From Diphasiastrum complanatum (lineage: Eukaryota; Streptophyta; Lycopodiopsida; Lycopodiales; Lycopodiaceae): a stretch of DNA of 64,000 nt. The notes beneath the pieces were generated by a model. That model was not told the origin of the DNA. It saw only the letters and a list, made by a program, of their open reading frames with translations, and ran no database searches. Location: positions 5,277,053-5,341,052 of the forward strand of contig CM055109.1 of the NCBI GenBank assembly GCA_029204225.1, given 5' to 3'. The position numbers and the translations under genes were made by a program. Below, piece by piece: positions 12,935 through 25,640 of this stretch. Within the stretch, counting starts at the first letter, position 1; each line of letters begins with the position of its first letter.

Positions 12935-14655
12935 CCCAGATTCTCAAAAGGATTCTCCTATCATCACCCTTAAAGATTATCATGGAGAATTGAGGAGTCG
13001 TCACCTCAAGTTTTCTCACCAAGGAGATCACAAAGAGAAAGATCCGAGCCTAAGAGGCTCACATATGAAGATAAAGGCAAACAAGTGGAACTCAACTCCA
13101 CTAAATATGCATATTTTGTTTCACATGAAGAGCCAAAGGATGTACATGAAGCAATCAACTCAAGAGAATGGTTTCTAGCCATGAAGGAGGAGTATGATGC
13201 ATTAATTACCAACAAGACATAGGAGCTTGTGGATCTTCCATCCAACAAGCATACTATTGGTTGCAAATGGATTTTTTGAGTCATATAATCAAGATGGCAC
13301 AATCAACAAATACAAGGCAAGACTTTGTGCAAAGGGCTTTGCTCAAGTTTATGGACTTGATTATGAGGAGACTTTTGCTCCTGTTGCAAAGATGGTATCA
13401 ATAAGATTCATCATTTCTATTGCTTTTTTTTTCAAATGGCAAGTTTTTCAACTAGATGTCTCAAATGCTTTCTTAAATGGATATCTAGAAAAAGAGATTT
13501 ATATGGAACAACATCTCGGATTTATCCAAGACAAGACCAAAGTTTGCTTGCTCTTCAAAAGTCTCTATGGACTAAAGCAAGCACCAAGATCGTGGTATTC
13601 TCGACTTAACACTTTCCTTATCTCACTAGGATTCAATCTTAGTAACTATGATCCTTCCTTGTATGTCAAGTTCTATGATAGTGATATTGTCATTCTTCTA
13701 ATTTATGTTGATGATATTATCCTAATAGGAATTGTATCAATTTAGTTGAAGAAACCAAAATTGCACTTGGAAGAGAATTCAAAATGCAAGATCTTGGAAA
13801 AATTCATTACATCTTACTTCCATAAAGAGAAAGCTTTTGTTTGTCAATCCAAGTATGCTCTTTCATTGTTAAAAAAGTTTAATATGCTAGATTGTAAGAG
13901 TATTGATACTCCTATGGAGCAAATTGTAAAAGACCCTAATAAAGGTGATGAAAGGTCCTTCGAGGAGATCACTCTTTTTAGGAGTCTTATAGGCTCCTTA
14001 ATTTGGCTTACCATAACTAGGCCTGATGTAAGTTTTAGTGTTCATAAGTTGATCCACGATATGCAAAATCCTACTATTCATCATTGGAAAATGACAAAAA
14101 GGATACTTAGGTACATATCTTCAACCTATGATTATGGTTTGTTATACAAAAGTGAAGATCTTTCTATTGTTGGCTATTCTAACTTGGATTTTGCTAGTGG
14201 CAAAGTAGATCGGAAAATCTACAAGTGCATATGTCATATATCATGGAGAAAATTTAATATCTTGGCTTTTCAAAAAGTGAGATACTATATCGCTCTCATC
14301 TTGTGAAGCTAAATATGAAGCACTTACTACTACAACAAAAGAAGTGCTTTGGATCAAGAGGTTGTTTTTGGAGCTAAAGACTATCAAGGAAGATGATCTA
14401 CCATTGATCATGTGTGACAATATTTCAGCACAAGCCCTTGCCAACAATCCAATATTTCATGCAAGGAGCAAACACATCGAAGTTGCACATTACTTCGTGA
14501 GAGAGAAGCTCATTGGAGGGGAAATCTACTTGGAGCACATCGACACATCATCATGTATTGCAGATTTGCTCTCCAAACCTTTGAGCAAAAATTCCTTCAT
14601 CAAGCATAGAGCCAATCTTGGAGTAATGCCAAAATCCATGTTCAAGTCAACATAG
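12935..14655 (+). pseudogene. Ty1/copia pol remnant (linker, RT, RNase H)
   Basis: This is the 3' half of a copia polyprotein. Near 12990-13070 is the integrase-RT linker (PRRSQRERSEPKRLTYEDKG). The reverse transcriptase then begins (EWFLAMKEEYDAL). A stop near 13220 and a frameshift near 13280 break the start. A long clean block at 13284-13743 carries KARLCAKGFAQ, FQLDVSNAFLNG, SLYGLKQAPRSWY and the catalytic YVDD box (Asp codons at 13710 and 13713), all intact. After a stop at 13743-13745 the rest is in shifted frames, with the RNase H parts SNLDFASGK, ALANNPIFHARSKHIEV and ADLLSKPLSK. The reading ends 15 bases before the 3' LTR. The element is 5'-truncated near 12.93 kb, with no gag, protease or integrase core. 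It is non-autonomous. Confidence 0.9.
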
Positions 14656-14670
14656 ATCATTTTTTAGGAG

Positions 14671-15371
14671 TGTTGAAAAATGAAAAATCATTTATCTTGA
14701 CTTTAGGCTTTAGAATGTGTATGTAATGTTTCATATTGTAAAAGCCAAATTTGGCCTAGAAGAAACTCGAGCTACATGGTTTCTTGAGTCTAGTTGGTCA
14801 TATACAACATGCATATAGAATGTAGATGTAGAAACTCGTGGCACATCACATGCAATGGTTGTAAGTGTTCCATAGTGACATGCAAGGCATGCACAAAGTG
14901 AATTGGACACATGCATGGTGATTTATACGATTCTAGTTTAGAATTTGACGCTTGGTAAAAGTAGGTAGAAATGCATGCATGTAAAGTGAAAAATGTCACT
15001 AGTTTTCTAGTTTTCACTTTTAGATGTGGAAGAAAGTAGCAAGGAGATGGTTCGACCTCGAGCTATTCCAATCTCCATAAATATGTGTAAGCTCTCTTAT
15101 AATTTTTTATGGAGAACCAAGCTTTGAAGCTATTCCATGTCAATTTGGATCTATACTATTCTTTGCTTGAATTTTGCTCTTTCTTTCTCTCTCTAACTCG
15201 AGTAGAGGATTATGCTAATGCATTAAATTCTTGTACTTCTTCTCTTTTGATTTTGAATGCAATCATTCTTTGATTATTAACATGCTAGATTGTGCTTTGG
15301 TCATAAATTCTAGAACTAGATCTTGATATTCAATCTAGATTCAATTTATGTGCTAAACACAAAGCTTAACA
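14671..15371 (+). repeat. Copia 3' LTR (701 bp)
   Basis: It starts TGTTGAAAAATG right after the purine-bearing run TTTTTTAGGAG that follows the RNase H end, and closes CAAAGCTTAACA, giving TGTT...AACA ends. It belongs to the copia remnant at 12.9-14.7 kb. Length matches the minus-strand copia LTR at 19195-19879 (685 bp), which has the same GGAG|TGTTG junction. The 5' partner is not in view. Confidence 0.75.
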
Positions 15372-15424
15372 AGATCATTCACACTTGAGGATCATTCCCC
15401 ACACGTGTGAGCTTGCTGTAATTT

Positions 15425-16090
15425 TATCACTTCCTAGTAGTGCCATTGGTGGGATCTCACCATATCAAGCCTTGTTTGGCAATAAGCCTAATGTAGAATA
15501 CTTTAAAATATTTGGATGTATATGTTATGTCCACATTCCTTTGGAAACTAGAAGAAAAGGAGATGCAACTTCAAAGGAGTATTTGTAAGCTATAGTGAAA
15601 ATAGCAAAGGATATAAAATATTTGATCCTATTTCAAGGTAAAAGTTAGTAAGGATGTCTTACTTGATGAATCTCAAAGTTCTAAGATGTTTCCAAATGCA
15701 TCTAATCCTCAATGTGATGAAGATCTTGCAAAACCCGAGGAGGAGCTTCTTGAAAATGATTTTTTGGAAGATCAAGCTCAAGAACCAAAGGGGCCGAGGA
15801 GATCCACAAGAAACAAGGCTGAGCCTTTAAGGCTCAAATACTTTGAGAAAGAAAAGCAAAGGGAAGCCGCCCTGTTCATAGTCTTCGGGACTCGTCCCCA
15901 TAAGTGGAAAGAGATAAAGAATGCTTTATTTGCAAATCGAACAAAGTAGGGTTGCCCTCCTTCTACCTTTTACTCTTTTCTAACCACAATGCTTGAAGAG
16001 CCATCATGTTATGAAGATGCTAGTAGATCACAAGTTTGGAGTGATGCAATGCAAGTAGAGTTTGATGCTTTGGTAGATAATCAAGTTTAA
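15425..16090 (+). pseudogene. Copia integrase C-terminus to RT start, fragment
   Basis: This is a second, separate copia fragment on the plus strand. Its first part encodes the integrase C-terminal side (SPYQALFGNKPNVEYFKIFG and HIPLETRRKGD). After stops comes an acidic linker (CDEDLAKPEEELLEND) and a basic stretch (PRRSTRNKAEPLRLKYFEKE). The start of the RT domain follows (EPSCYEDASRSQVWSDAMQ near 16000-16060). It stops where a minus-strand copia copy begins. Because the adjacent plus element already has its own RT, this is an independent insertion or a rearranged piece. Confidence 0.75.
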
Positions 16091-17300
16091 ATCATTTACC
16101 TATGCAATTATCATTCTTAAAGATGGAACAAACTCCATGTTTAGATTGTACATCAAGGCCATTATCCATTAATTGGCCAACACTCAACAAGTTCTTAGTG
16201 ATAGTTGGTACATGAAGGACATTTTCAATATTCATCCTTTTGGATGATCCCAAGTACAATGGAATAGTAACTACACCACTTATCCTACACTCTTGATCAC
16301 TAGCTGTAAAAATGAACTTTTTAACATCATAGTAGAGTTGAAAAGTAGTCCTTTTGGAAAGTCATGTGGGAGCTCACCTCACTATCAATCCACCAAGCTT
16401 CACTTGTGTTGGATTTGGACGATGGTGTTGAGTTGGATGCCATTAAGGATGATTCTTCTTCATCTTCCTCCTCCTCTTGATGTGTAATGTTGCTTTGTTT
16501 GTCTTCTTGTGCCTCCTTCTTCTTGAAACATTCTGATGCAAAGTGCCCCTTCTTTCCACAAAAGAAGCACTTGTACTTGGGTCTATCTTCTTCTTGCCCT
16601 TTGAGCTTGATGATGCATCCTCCTCCTTGGCCTCCTTTTGATGATTCTTCTTGGATCCATTGGTCTTCTTCTTGCCTTTGAATGAGAAATTTGCTTTATC
16701 ATCTCCATCCTGCAGTGACAAGGAGTTCATCCTAGCCTTTGTGTGGAGCATCCTACACTCTTCAGCTACAAGCACACTATGAAGTTTTTCAATTTAAGCA
16801 AAAGTGTCTTGGATGGCAAAGCTTTCGACCACATTTGTGAATTCATCGCCTAGACCATTAAGGATGACTTGGACAAGCTCATTATCTTGAATCTTCTCTC
16901 CAATAGAGGCTAACTCTTTGTTGAGAGACTTGATTCTAAGCACATAGTCTTGTGCATTTTCCTCCCTTCTTCTCATGCTTTGCAAAATTCGATTTCGAAT
17001 CATGAGGACTTACTCTAGAAGTGTTATAAATGGATTTCAATGAATCCCTTGCCTCTTTGGGCAATGTACAAGAAGAGACTTCTTTCAAAAGATCATTAGT
17101 AACGTTCATTTCAATGCACCAATTGTTCCCATCTCTCTAATGAGTTCTACAAACAAATGCTCCAAAAATTGGTTTTGATTTGATCCTAGAAACTCACAAA
17201 GGTCTCCCTTGTAGTGATTCTCTCAAATTTGACTTCTAGTCCTTTCAATGGACTTCTAGCCATGGTTCTAGCACTTTCTCACAAAGATGAAATGAAGATG
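16090..17300 (-). pseudogene. Copia gag-protease remnant
   Basis: Read on the minus strand, 17300-16740 encodes a copia Gag of the UBN2 type, with the best block at 17003-16794 (MRRREENAQDYVLRIKSLNK then ILNGLGDEF). The basic nucleocapsid region at 16775-16443 contains a zinc knuckle CFFCGKKGHFASEC near 16580-16530, split between frames. The protease start follows near 16400-16380, where the usual DSGAS active site reads DSEVS, so the catalytic Gly is lost. Decay with several stops follows to about 16090. A primer-binding site lies upstream at 17762-17773. The element is dead. Confidence 0.8.
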
Positions 17301-17761
17301 AGATGAGATTCTATCAATCTACAATCAAATCAACTCAATTTTGACTATTTTTGGACAAAGAATGGCTAAAAACTTGCACTTTCTTCTCAATGGTTTTTCA
17401 AGACATGTTAAACACTTTAATAGGGCTTGATCCTGGTCTCAATTGATTATATTCAATGACACAAAGTCAATTCCAACCAATGGCATGCAAACATTGATGC
17501 TTTTTCATAGATCTAGAACCAAAAAACTCATCAAGATCTATCACAATGATTATCAATGGATCTAATGAAAAATGGAAATTATTGTTAGGTACAGACCTGT
17601 CCACACGTGTGAACAAGACGGATTCTAACCCTGATCAAATCTGATCCACAAATCTCCACTCTAACATCCGATTTCTAGTAGCCCTTCCAATACTACCTTT
17701 TTGGATCAGAACTTGCTAATTTTGGATTGTACACAAGATTAATGACTGACTCTTGTACCTC

Positions 17762-17773
17762 GCTCTGATACCA
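17762..17773 (-). promoter_or_regulatory. Primer-binding site, initiator tRNA-Met type
   Basis: On the minus strand the sequence TGGTATCAGAGC, complementary to the 3' end of plant initiator tRNA-Met, precedes the gag remnant at 17.3-16.1 kb. The leader between them is about 460 bases and contains one CACACGTGTGAA palindrome near 17600. The LTR that should lie upstream is not intact; a second gag copy begins within 200 bases. Confidence 0.7.
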
Positions 17774-17959
17774 CGACTCTTTGCCTTTTCACTCTCTATT
17801 TTTGAAAAAGTTTGTAATCTCATCACTCTCATGCAACGAAAGAGACCCCACCATATGACATGTTGGACTCTTGTCTCCTCGACTATGAGAATACTATGAA
17901 GCTTCTTAATTGATGGAAGTTCGTCTTAAATGGAAAAAATTTGAACAAGATTGGAGTAT

Positions 17960-18360
17960 TGATCTCCCAATTCATTTAGGATGACTTGGACAAGCTCTTT
18001 GTCTGGATTTTATTACCAATGGAGTCTAGCACCTTGTTTAGTGATTTCACATAATTTTGGGCACTTTCATCACTTTTTCTCATGTTGTGTAGGACTTGGT
18101 TTGTCAACTTAAGAATTCTTCAAGTGTTTCTTGACTCATAAATGGCTTTTAGTGAGTCTCATGCCTCCTTGGCAAAGGTACAAGATACTCTCTTAGTAGT
18201 TCATTGCTCACATTCAGCTTAATGCATTGTAGAGTAAGATTCGACCTCTTCTTGAATCTTTGCAACTCTTGTCCACCTAGAGGCTCATCCACCTCATCAA
18301 GGACAAAGTCATACTAGTCTTGGATTATTAGAAATGACTTCATTCTTATCTTCCATCTAC
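17960..18360 (-). pseudogene. Second copia Gag copy, decayed
   Basis: A diverged duplicate of the Gag at 16.7-17.3 kb, on the same strand. Shared landmarks are the stretch for LTNQVLHNMRKSDESAQNYV (compare ILQSMRRREENAQDYV) and the preceding segment meaning CTFAKEA-DSLKAIYES. It is broken by several stops and is too worn to trace further. It appears to belong to the element whose primer-binding site is at 19182-19194 and whose LTR is at 19195-19879, with an approximately 820-base leader between (18361-19181) in which I see no gene. Confidence 0.7.
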
Positions 18361-19181
18361 AATAGATAGCCAAGAGAAATGCTCCTTGAGATTTGATCTT
18401 GATCTAACTCCTTGTACACAACGTACTAATAGGCTTCAAAGAATTTCTTTCTCTCTGGTCTTGTACTCTTTTGCAACCAAATTTGTGTTATTTTTTCACA
18501 AATTGGAAGATCTACAAATATCTTTGTCCTTATTGAACAAGCTCTCCAATCTAGACTCTCTACCTCACAAAAAATTGGAAGCAATTGACAACTAGAGATT
18601 TACAAAGATCTCACTCAAGTTGTAAACTCAAAAAATGGAATCCTCCCTATTCTAGACACTTTAGTGGGATCTCAACTTGACCCTCACTCTCACAAAAAAA
18701 GATTTACTAGAATCAATTTGAGCCTCGTACAACTCTCTTGTCAATTCTACACCAAAAATGAAGATTTTGACTTCTACAAGCTCTTAAAGATACTTTCGTT
18801 CTCTCCACATTTTGATTTCAGATCAGACTTGCAAAAATACTTTTTCTGATGCCTGAATAATAGATCCAAACAATAGATTTGATGATCCAAACCAATGTAT
18901 TTAAAATTCATGTAGCTTTGTCCACACTTAGCACAAGAAAGATCATCAAAATATCAATACATGCTAATTTGGGACTAATTCAAAGAAATGCTTGCTCTTT
19001 GGTCTTGCACACTTTCACATGTGTCAGGAAGACACATGAAGTCTATTTTCAATGATGGATCCCAAATTTTCAAGGCTACCACTTTGTTAGAAACTCGCCT
19101 CACCAAGACTCGCTTTTTGCTCTCAAAAAAATTGCTATCTTTGGACTTTACAATGGATCAAACACTCAAGCACTTGAACAA

Positions 19182-19194
19182 GGCTCCAATACCA
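19182..19194 (-). promoter_or_regulatory. Diverged primer-binding site
   Basis: Minus-strand TGGTATTGGAGCC, close to the initiator tRNA-Met site TGGTATCAGAGCC, lies directly against the CA end of the LTR at 19195-19879. The position relative to the LTR is exactly that expected. Confidence 0.65.
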
Positions 19195-19879
19195 TGTGAA
19201 GATCTAAATCTTATGGGCCCTAATAGATATATTGTCCACAAGAGGTTTTGGATGCATTGCTACCTTCATCTCCATCAATATTGAAAGCTAGAAATGACAC
19301 AATGTTGATAAGCAAGCAAGAACAATAAAAAAAAATGAAGCGTTTATGATTCAAATAGCTTCACACATGTGAACAGCAAGTTGCTATATAGACAAAGAGC
19401 TAAGAGCAAATTACTAATAATAATTAATGCACTGAACACAAAAGGTTGCATGTAAAAGAGAGATATACACACACTTGTATGTGAAATCATCAAATAACTT
19501 CGACGATCAATTTCCAATGTGTAGAATAAGCTCCAACAAGAGCATATACAAAAAGTGATGAAGCTCATATTGGTCTGAGTTGATTTCACACATGTGAAAG
19601 TGCCATGTGATCAACCCTTAACCTACTCCTAAAGTCTACACCTAATTTAGAGGCATCAAATCAAATTGCACATCTCCAAAATTCCTAGATTCAAGGAAAT
19701 GGATCCTAACTTATAGAAATTTGACAAAGGAGCTTATCTACTCCTGAGATTTGGTACTAGCCTACCTAGGCCTATCTTTCGCATGTGGAAACAATCTCCA
19801 CATGTGTGCAATCATCCTATGTACATTAACATATGATTTGATCAAGCTATTATTTGCATTTTCCACATATTTAACAACA
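19195..19879 (-). repeat. Copia 5' LTR (685 bp) with paired CACATGTG palindromes
   Basis: On the minus strand it begins TGTTGTTAAATATG at 19879, after GGAATTATGGAG, and ends CTTCACA at 19195 directly before the primer-binding site. It contains two copies of TTCACACATGTGAA, at 19360-19373 and 19585-19598. The sequence around the second copy (GAAAGTGCCATGTGAT) is matched near 34250, and the sequence left of the first copy (AAGCAAGAACAAT...ATGAAG) is matched near 33985-34005. The 33.9-34.4 kb block is therefore a relative of this LTR. Confidence 0.7.
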
Positions 19880-20007
19880 CTCCATAATTCCAAAACTATA
19901 AGAACTTATTAAAATTTTATGATTTTGCTGATACATTTTTTGGAATTTAGTGAAAGCTGATATCAATTCTATCCATTACTAAAAAAAAACAAGTGATATT
20001 CAACAAA

Positions 20008-20152
20008 GACTTATAATTGATTATAAAAAAAAGTACGTGATTTTGACTTTTTTTAAAATGCTTAAGTAGCGAGCTGCATGGACCTATAATTGATTATTAA
20101 AAAAATTATATGATTTTGACTTTTTTTAAATGCGTAAGTAGGGAGTTGCATG
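20008..20152. repeat. Two-copy tandem duplication, 73-bp period
   Basis: Units start at 20008 and 20081. Both share ATAATTGATTAT, TGATTTTGACTTTTTTT, an AAGTAG word and the terminal GCTGCATG/GTTGCATG. A few substitutions separate them. Confidence 0.75.
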
Positions 20153-22048
20153 TTGATTATTTTGAGTAGTAGTGAGTTGGAGTATTGAGGCTATTTTTAG
20201 TAGCAACAAGTTCAATATAAAAACATGCAATTACTAATCAATGTTTGGAGACATAAATGTGTATATTATGGTTCTTTGACAAGTTTTTAATTCACTAATT
20301 ATATAGCAAGGACTAGTTAGCAATCAAAAAAGACAATGAAAAGTTGTGGTCAAGGCAAGACACTTACTCCAAATATAAAAAAGCAAACCAAAAATCTCTC
20401 CCCCTTTCTTATGTGACTTCAGAAGAGGATGAGTTTGGTAGTTAGTCTTTTATGAAAAAAAAAAAGTTGTAAAAAGATATCTCATTTTATTGTTAATATT
20501 AATAGTAGGAGACAAAGTAGATGCAAATCACCTTTATAAGTAGCATCATCTTTAGCTTTGGAATTGAGATAGCACATCTTTCTACAACAATAATCTGCCA
20601 GCTAAACAAAAAAGAGACAACCTATGGTAAACTATTGGTGTAAAATCTAGTCCTATTTAATACTTAGCCAACAACAATTTAAAATACGTTCATAATTGGT
20701 TAAAAAAAATTGAATGTGAAGATGACAATTTCTAAAACTGATAAGATTTTGTTTTTTCAACAAGTACTAATTGAAATAAAAATAAAATGTATAGAGATGG
20801 TAGAAAGTCTCGTCTGCTTGAAAATAGAGTGGACACACTCAATTACAATTGGTGGGCCATTTGCTCGTAAGTGAGAGGGATGGAGTGAAGATTCAAAACT
20901 TTTTACCTTAGGATAGGAGATATTATGGGAGATTATAAAGAGTTAGAACTATGGAGAGAATGGATCATCTCTTGAGTACTTTTTATTTAGAACATTAGGA
21001 GTGAATTTGATCTCCTTTTAATTACCAAAGAGCCTTCTAGTAGGTGCAAGATTTGGTGACAATTTTCCAAAAAAAGAAAGGCCATTATGGAGGCCATTAT
21101 GAAAAATATAAGATCCTAGTATTGTTTGAAAAAATCTTCATGAAATCCTTGTCATTGAAGGTGAGGGATATTTTGTCTTACCTTGATGTGATCTCAAATT
21201 GTAGGCAATTGTTTAAAAAATTTGGATGTCTAGAAAAATTAGTGTTTCTGGCAACAAAAAGGAATTTAAAGCACAATCATGGCTCATCAAGGAGATAATT
21301 TTTAGAAAGGCTCCAAACAATGAATGTGGGAGATGAGCTCCAAGAAGGGCATAAAGTTTTTGAGCATGGTGGGATTTTTGAAAGAGAATCTACTTCCATG
21401 AAAAATAAGTTTCAGATATGTGTGAGTGTGTAGATAAGACTAGGCACAATGCAAAGTTCAATCTATATCTCCAGATTTATAGGAGACAGAGAAATCTATT
21501 AAGATACGAATAGTTGTTGATTTCTTGCATATGATGCTAAAAATGGGGCTGCTCACTCATTAGAGTAACTGCAGTACTCTGGTTTGAGTTATAACTGTCT
21601 CAGACTTGATGGATCTCCTAGAGATTTTAGATGATTGAATTGTCATATTTTAGAATATTTGGATATTCTAAGAATATTTGTACCAAAAAGCCTTATTTTT
21701 TGCAAGAAATTGACATGGAATTTCTTCATCTTTCAGATTTGATTTCTGAAATAAAGTAAAATCACCCAGTGTTTCATGTAATTGGGATTACATGAAGGTG
21801 ATGAATTTTTTTTGGGATAAGATCAACCCATTTGAAAGATTTATAGCTTAGTGTATCTTTTGGAATTTGAGTTAGTATTTGTGAGTAGAGGCAAGAAATT
21901 GAAAAATTGTTGCATCTCGGAGTAATTAATCAAATGAAAAAGATCAAACTAAAAATAATGATTCATGGGGAAGACCTGAAAGCTTAAGGGATAATTTCAT
22001 ATTTTATTTTTCATGTTCTGAGGACAATGCCTGTTTAAGGGAGAAGAA
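20153..22048. other. Decayed sequence upstream of an LTR
   Basis: No gene recognised. A 84-codon open frame at 21044-21298 (+) has no domain I can name. Because a gypsy-type 3' LTR with a purine tract starts at 22049, this stretch may be the worn-out interior of that element, but no RT or integrase motif survives. Confidence 0.4.
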
Positions 22049-22568
22049 TGTTACGGCCATATTCAGTTATGGACATGAAATAGTCCTAATATGGTAGACC
22101 GGCCCTCCAATGTTCAAGATTATTGGTCACGCCAAGATTCAATTCCACATCAAGGCATGTTGGTGACTAATGAACTTGAGAGGACCCAGACACTCTAATT
22201 GAGAGATATGGAGTAGTGCATGTACATGTGACTGATATAGACAGGAGGTATGCATGAAGAGTTGTGATCTATTTATAGTTGACCTGCATGGGGATTGCGT
22301 GGTCTCATGCACAGAATCTTACTCTCTATATATTGAGATAGTGATTATTCCGTCGACGACTTTGGTCTAGGTCAGTTTAGCTCTTCTCCTCTTGCTATCA
22401 CATGGCATGGCTTGGAGGCTAGATCCAGGAGGATAAGGGATCTAGATTTGGTTGGGTGGTTTTGCTCCATAGTCTCTCTTGTGTTTTTCTATCCTCATCT
22501 TAGGAGTCTTCCCTAGTGGTCTTTACACTCTCTCTAAGCAAATGGCACTATATGTCGATTTGTCAACA
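22049..22568 (+). repeat. Gypsy-type LTR (520 bp)
   Basis: A purine tract (AAGGGAGAAGAA, about 22037-22048) leads straight into TGTTACGGCCAT, the junction typical of plant gypsy 3' LTRs. The segment closes TTGTCAACA at 22568, giving TGTT...AACA ends. It contains a TATTTATAG box near 22268. No second copy is in the window. Confidence 0.6.
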
Positions 22569-23689
22569 AGAAAGAAAGACAACAACTATATTATACATAA
22601 TTTAAAATAACTTGATGCAATGTTGTCTTTTCAACTTCAAAGACACTATCAAGTACAATGTGAATTATGATCTTGAGTGAAAAGCGTATAGAAATTTTTT
22701 GTACAACATGTGGGTTCAAAATAGTAGTATTAGAATAAGTTGCTTGTAGAAGAGCTTGAATCAAGATTAAACCAAATTGAAAACAAGGACTAAATGATGT
22801 ATGACATCTCATTCGTGCTTTAAAGCAAGAATCCACTTTGAAGATATTAGAGATTTTTTTCACACCCCAATTCACGACTTAGAACCTTTTTCATTACTTT
22901 GCAACATTCAATAGCAACCAGTATCTTTCAAACACAAAGCTTGCAAACATAAAAATGAGTAGTAGAACTTTATTTGTAGCTCTTTTGAGAGTGCTTTGTT
23001 TTCTATTATGATCCATGTTCAAAGTATGGTTAAAAGAAAATCTAATCTCAAAGGCTCAATGATGAATTGTATCACATTAGTTCAAAAGCCTACATTCATC
23101 TTGCTACTACGGTAGAAGGTTTGTTTTTGTTATCCTTATTGAAAATAGATGGACATAAATTATAAATTCAATATGAGAGGAAAAAATATGATCGAAGCAT
23201 ATGAATATTTATCATCCACTTCATGTAATGATGGTCATTTTTCTTTTTTAGGTTGAAAAGAAGCATTTAATGTGTAGTACCTCTAGTACAGAATTTTCGT
23301 CCAATGCATCCCATGTCTCACGATGAAACAATATAACCTGCATAACGAGATTTGTTCACTGCGATATAATTCAAGAGGAATGATTTGATGTCTAAAAAAT
23401 GATTTGATTGCACTATCACAACTGAATGTGCATTTAGCACTCACAAGCTCTCAAAATTTGATAGCTAAACAATATAATTCATGGCACTTTTGTCTAAACT
23501 ATTGGAAAATGTGTTATTATTTCACCTTTTTCTCTCTCAAAGGAACTAACTATATTAAGAACTTTGTAACTGGTCCAAGGATTTAGAAAGTCCTTGACAA
23601 AGCATAGGAAGAGAAAAAATGGAGGGATCAGAGAGATCAACACCACTGAGAGCTAATGGAAGTGTGCAAATGTCCTAATTAAAAGCACT
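22569..23689. other. AT-rich sequence without a recognised gene
   Basis: Only shadow-length open frames. No LTR end, RNA gene or strong repeat seen. Confidence 0.4.
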
Positions 23690-24300
23690 AAGCTTGCCAG
23701 ACCAAGGGAATTTGCTTGAGCAGTGGGCAATGGTGAGCAAATGGGAGGGAGGCATAAACTAGAAGAATGCTTTTAGCAATAATTTTGTAAGAGGTGTCAA
23801 GCGTGTTGAAAGTTCGTAAATTTGGAGCAAAACTTTGGGGATAAGTTTGACAAAGCCCTTTGAAATGTAGGGAGCAAGGGTGCAATGAGAATCATCCTAC
23901 CTGGTGAGGGCTAAGATGTTAGTCTTCAAGAAATGCAAGTGGCCAAGAAGAAACTCATAATAATACCATCAATACCAGTTTATCTCTACTCAGAGGCTTA
24001 AGAGAAAGGTGAATTTCCCTCTCAAAGATAGAAAAATTCAATGATGAGAGGAGCTAAGAGGGAAGGGGGTGCTAGAATTATGAACAAGTTCAAACATGGT
24101 GTTAAAAGTTGTAAGCATGATAGTCGAATCAATGAGTGTTGCCCCATTGTGTTCTACAGAATCCATATTTTCTCTAGCGTGAAGAATTTCAAGTTTCTTG
24201 AAGATAAATGAAGAAGGTCATTTTACACCTTTTAGCCAATTCAAATGAGGATCTTTCTTAGCACAATAGCTTTGGAATGCTTGCAACTTCTAAGAAGGTT
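23690..24300 (-). pseudogene. LINE (non-LTR) reverse-transcriptase remnant
   Basis: Reading the minus strand from about 24240, the segment KWPSSFIFKKLEILHAREN then DSVEHNGATLIDSTIMLTTF matches the region before the RT domain of plant L1-like elements, which has a conserved glycine plus a 'new/old name' layout. Further down, near 23860-23760, KGFVKLIPK and, in a shifted frame, LRTFNTLDTSYKIIAKSI correspond to the first RT motifs (family pattern: IPK...RPISLLN.SYKIIAK). Stops and frameshifts abound. No endonuclease, poly(A) tail or target-site duplication was located. Confidence 0.5.
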
Positions 24301-25000
<700 letters not shown>

Positions 25001-25266
25001 ACTGTCACTTTGCCAACCTAACAACATACTGTGTCAAATTTAAACTCCCTTATATCTCATGTGTCAACTACACACTGTTGAATTTCTCCTTTCTCAAAAA
25101 CTTTAAGACATATTGTCTATGTAGTTTTGATTGTTTTGATATCTAATATTCTAACCACTATATGCAACTCCAACCTCACATGGCTTGGAAGTTCCAATTT
25201 TGAGGATCTGTGGCATGACATGAGTACTAGAACAAATTTGCTTCAGCTATTGAGCCCTTGATCATT

Positions 25267-25640
25267 GTGTATGTCCATGAACTTCAATTAGGTTCTGCTT
25301 GAACTAAGACCTTGTGTATGTCCACGAACTTCAATTAGACAGTGCTTGAATTAAGACCATATGTAACTCTCATATTCTAGAACACATTGAGTCTATATCT
25401 ATCTACACTTTGTTTTATGTGTAGATACATGCGCTTACGCACATGCATTCCTTCTTACACATACATAGGAACAATTGTATGTCCACGAACTTCAATTAGA
25501 TTGTGCTTGAATTAAGGCCATATGTAACTCTCATGTTCTAGAACACATTGCATCTATATCTATCTACACTTTGTTTTATACGTAGATACATGCACTTAAG
25601 AACATGTGTTTCTTCTTACACATACATAGGAACAATTTGA
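25267..25640. repeat. Tandem repeat, 161-bp period
   Basis: Two full units start at 25315 and 25476. Both open TGTATGTCCACGAACTTCAA and carry CTCAT.TTCTAGAACACATTG, TATCTATCTACACTTTGTTT and CTTCTTACACATACATAGG in order. A partial third copy of the first 45 bases lies at 25267-25311. Differences are mostly single substitutions. Confidence 0.85.
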
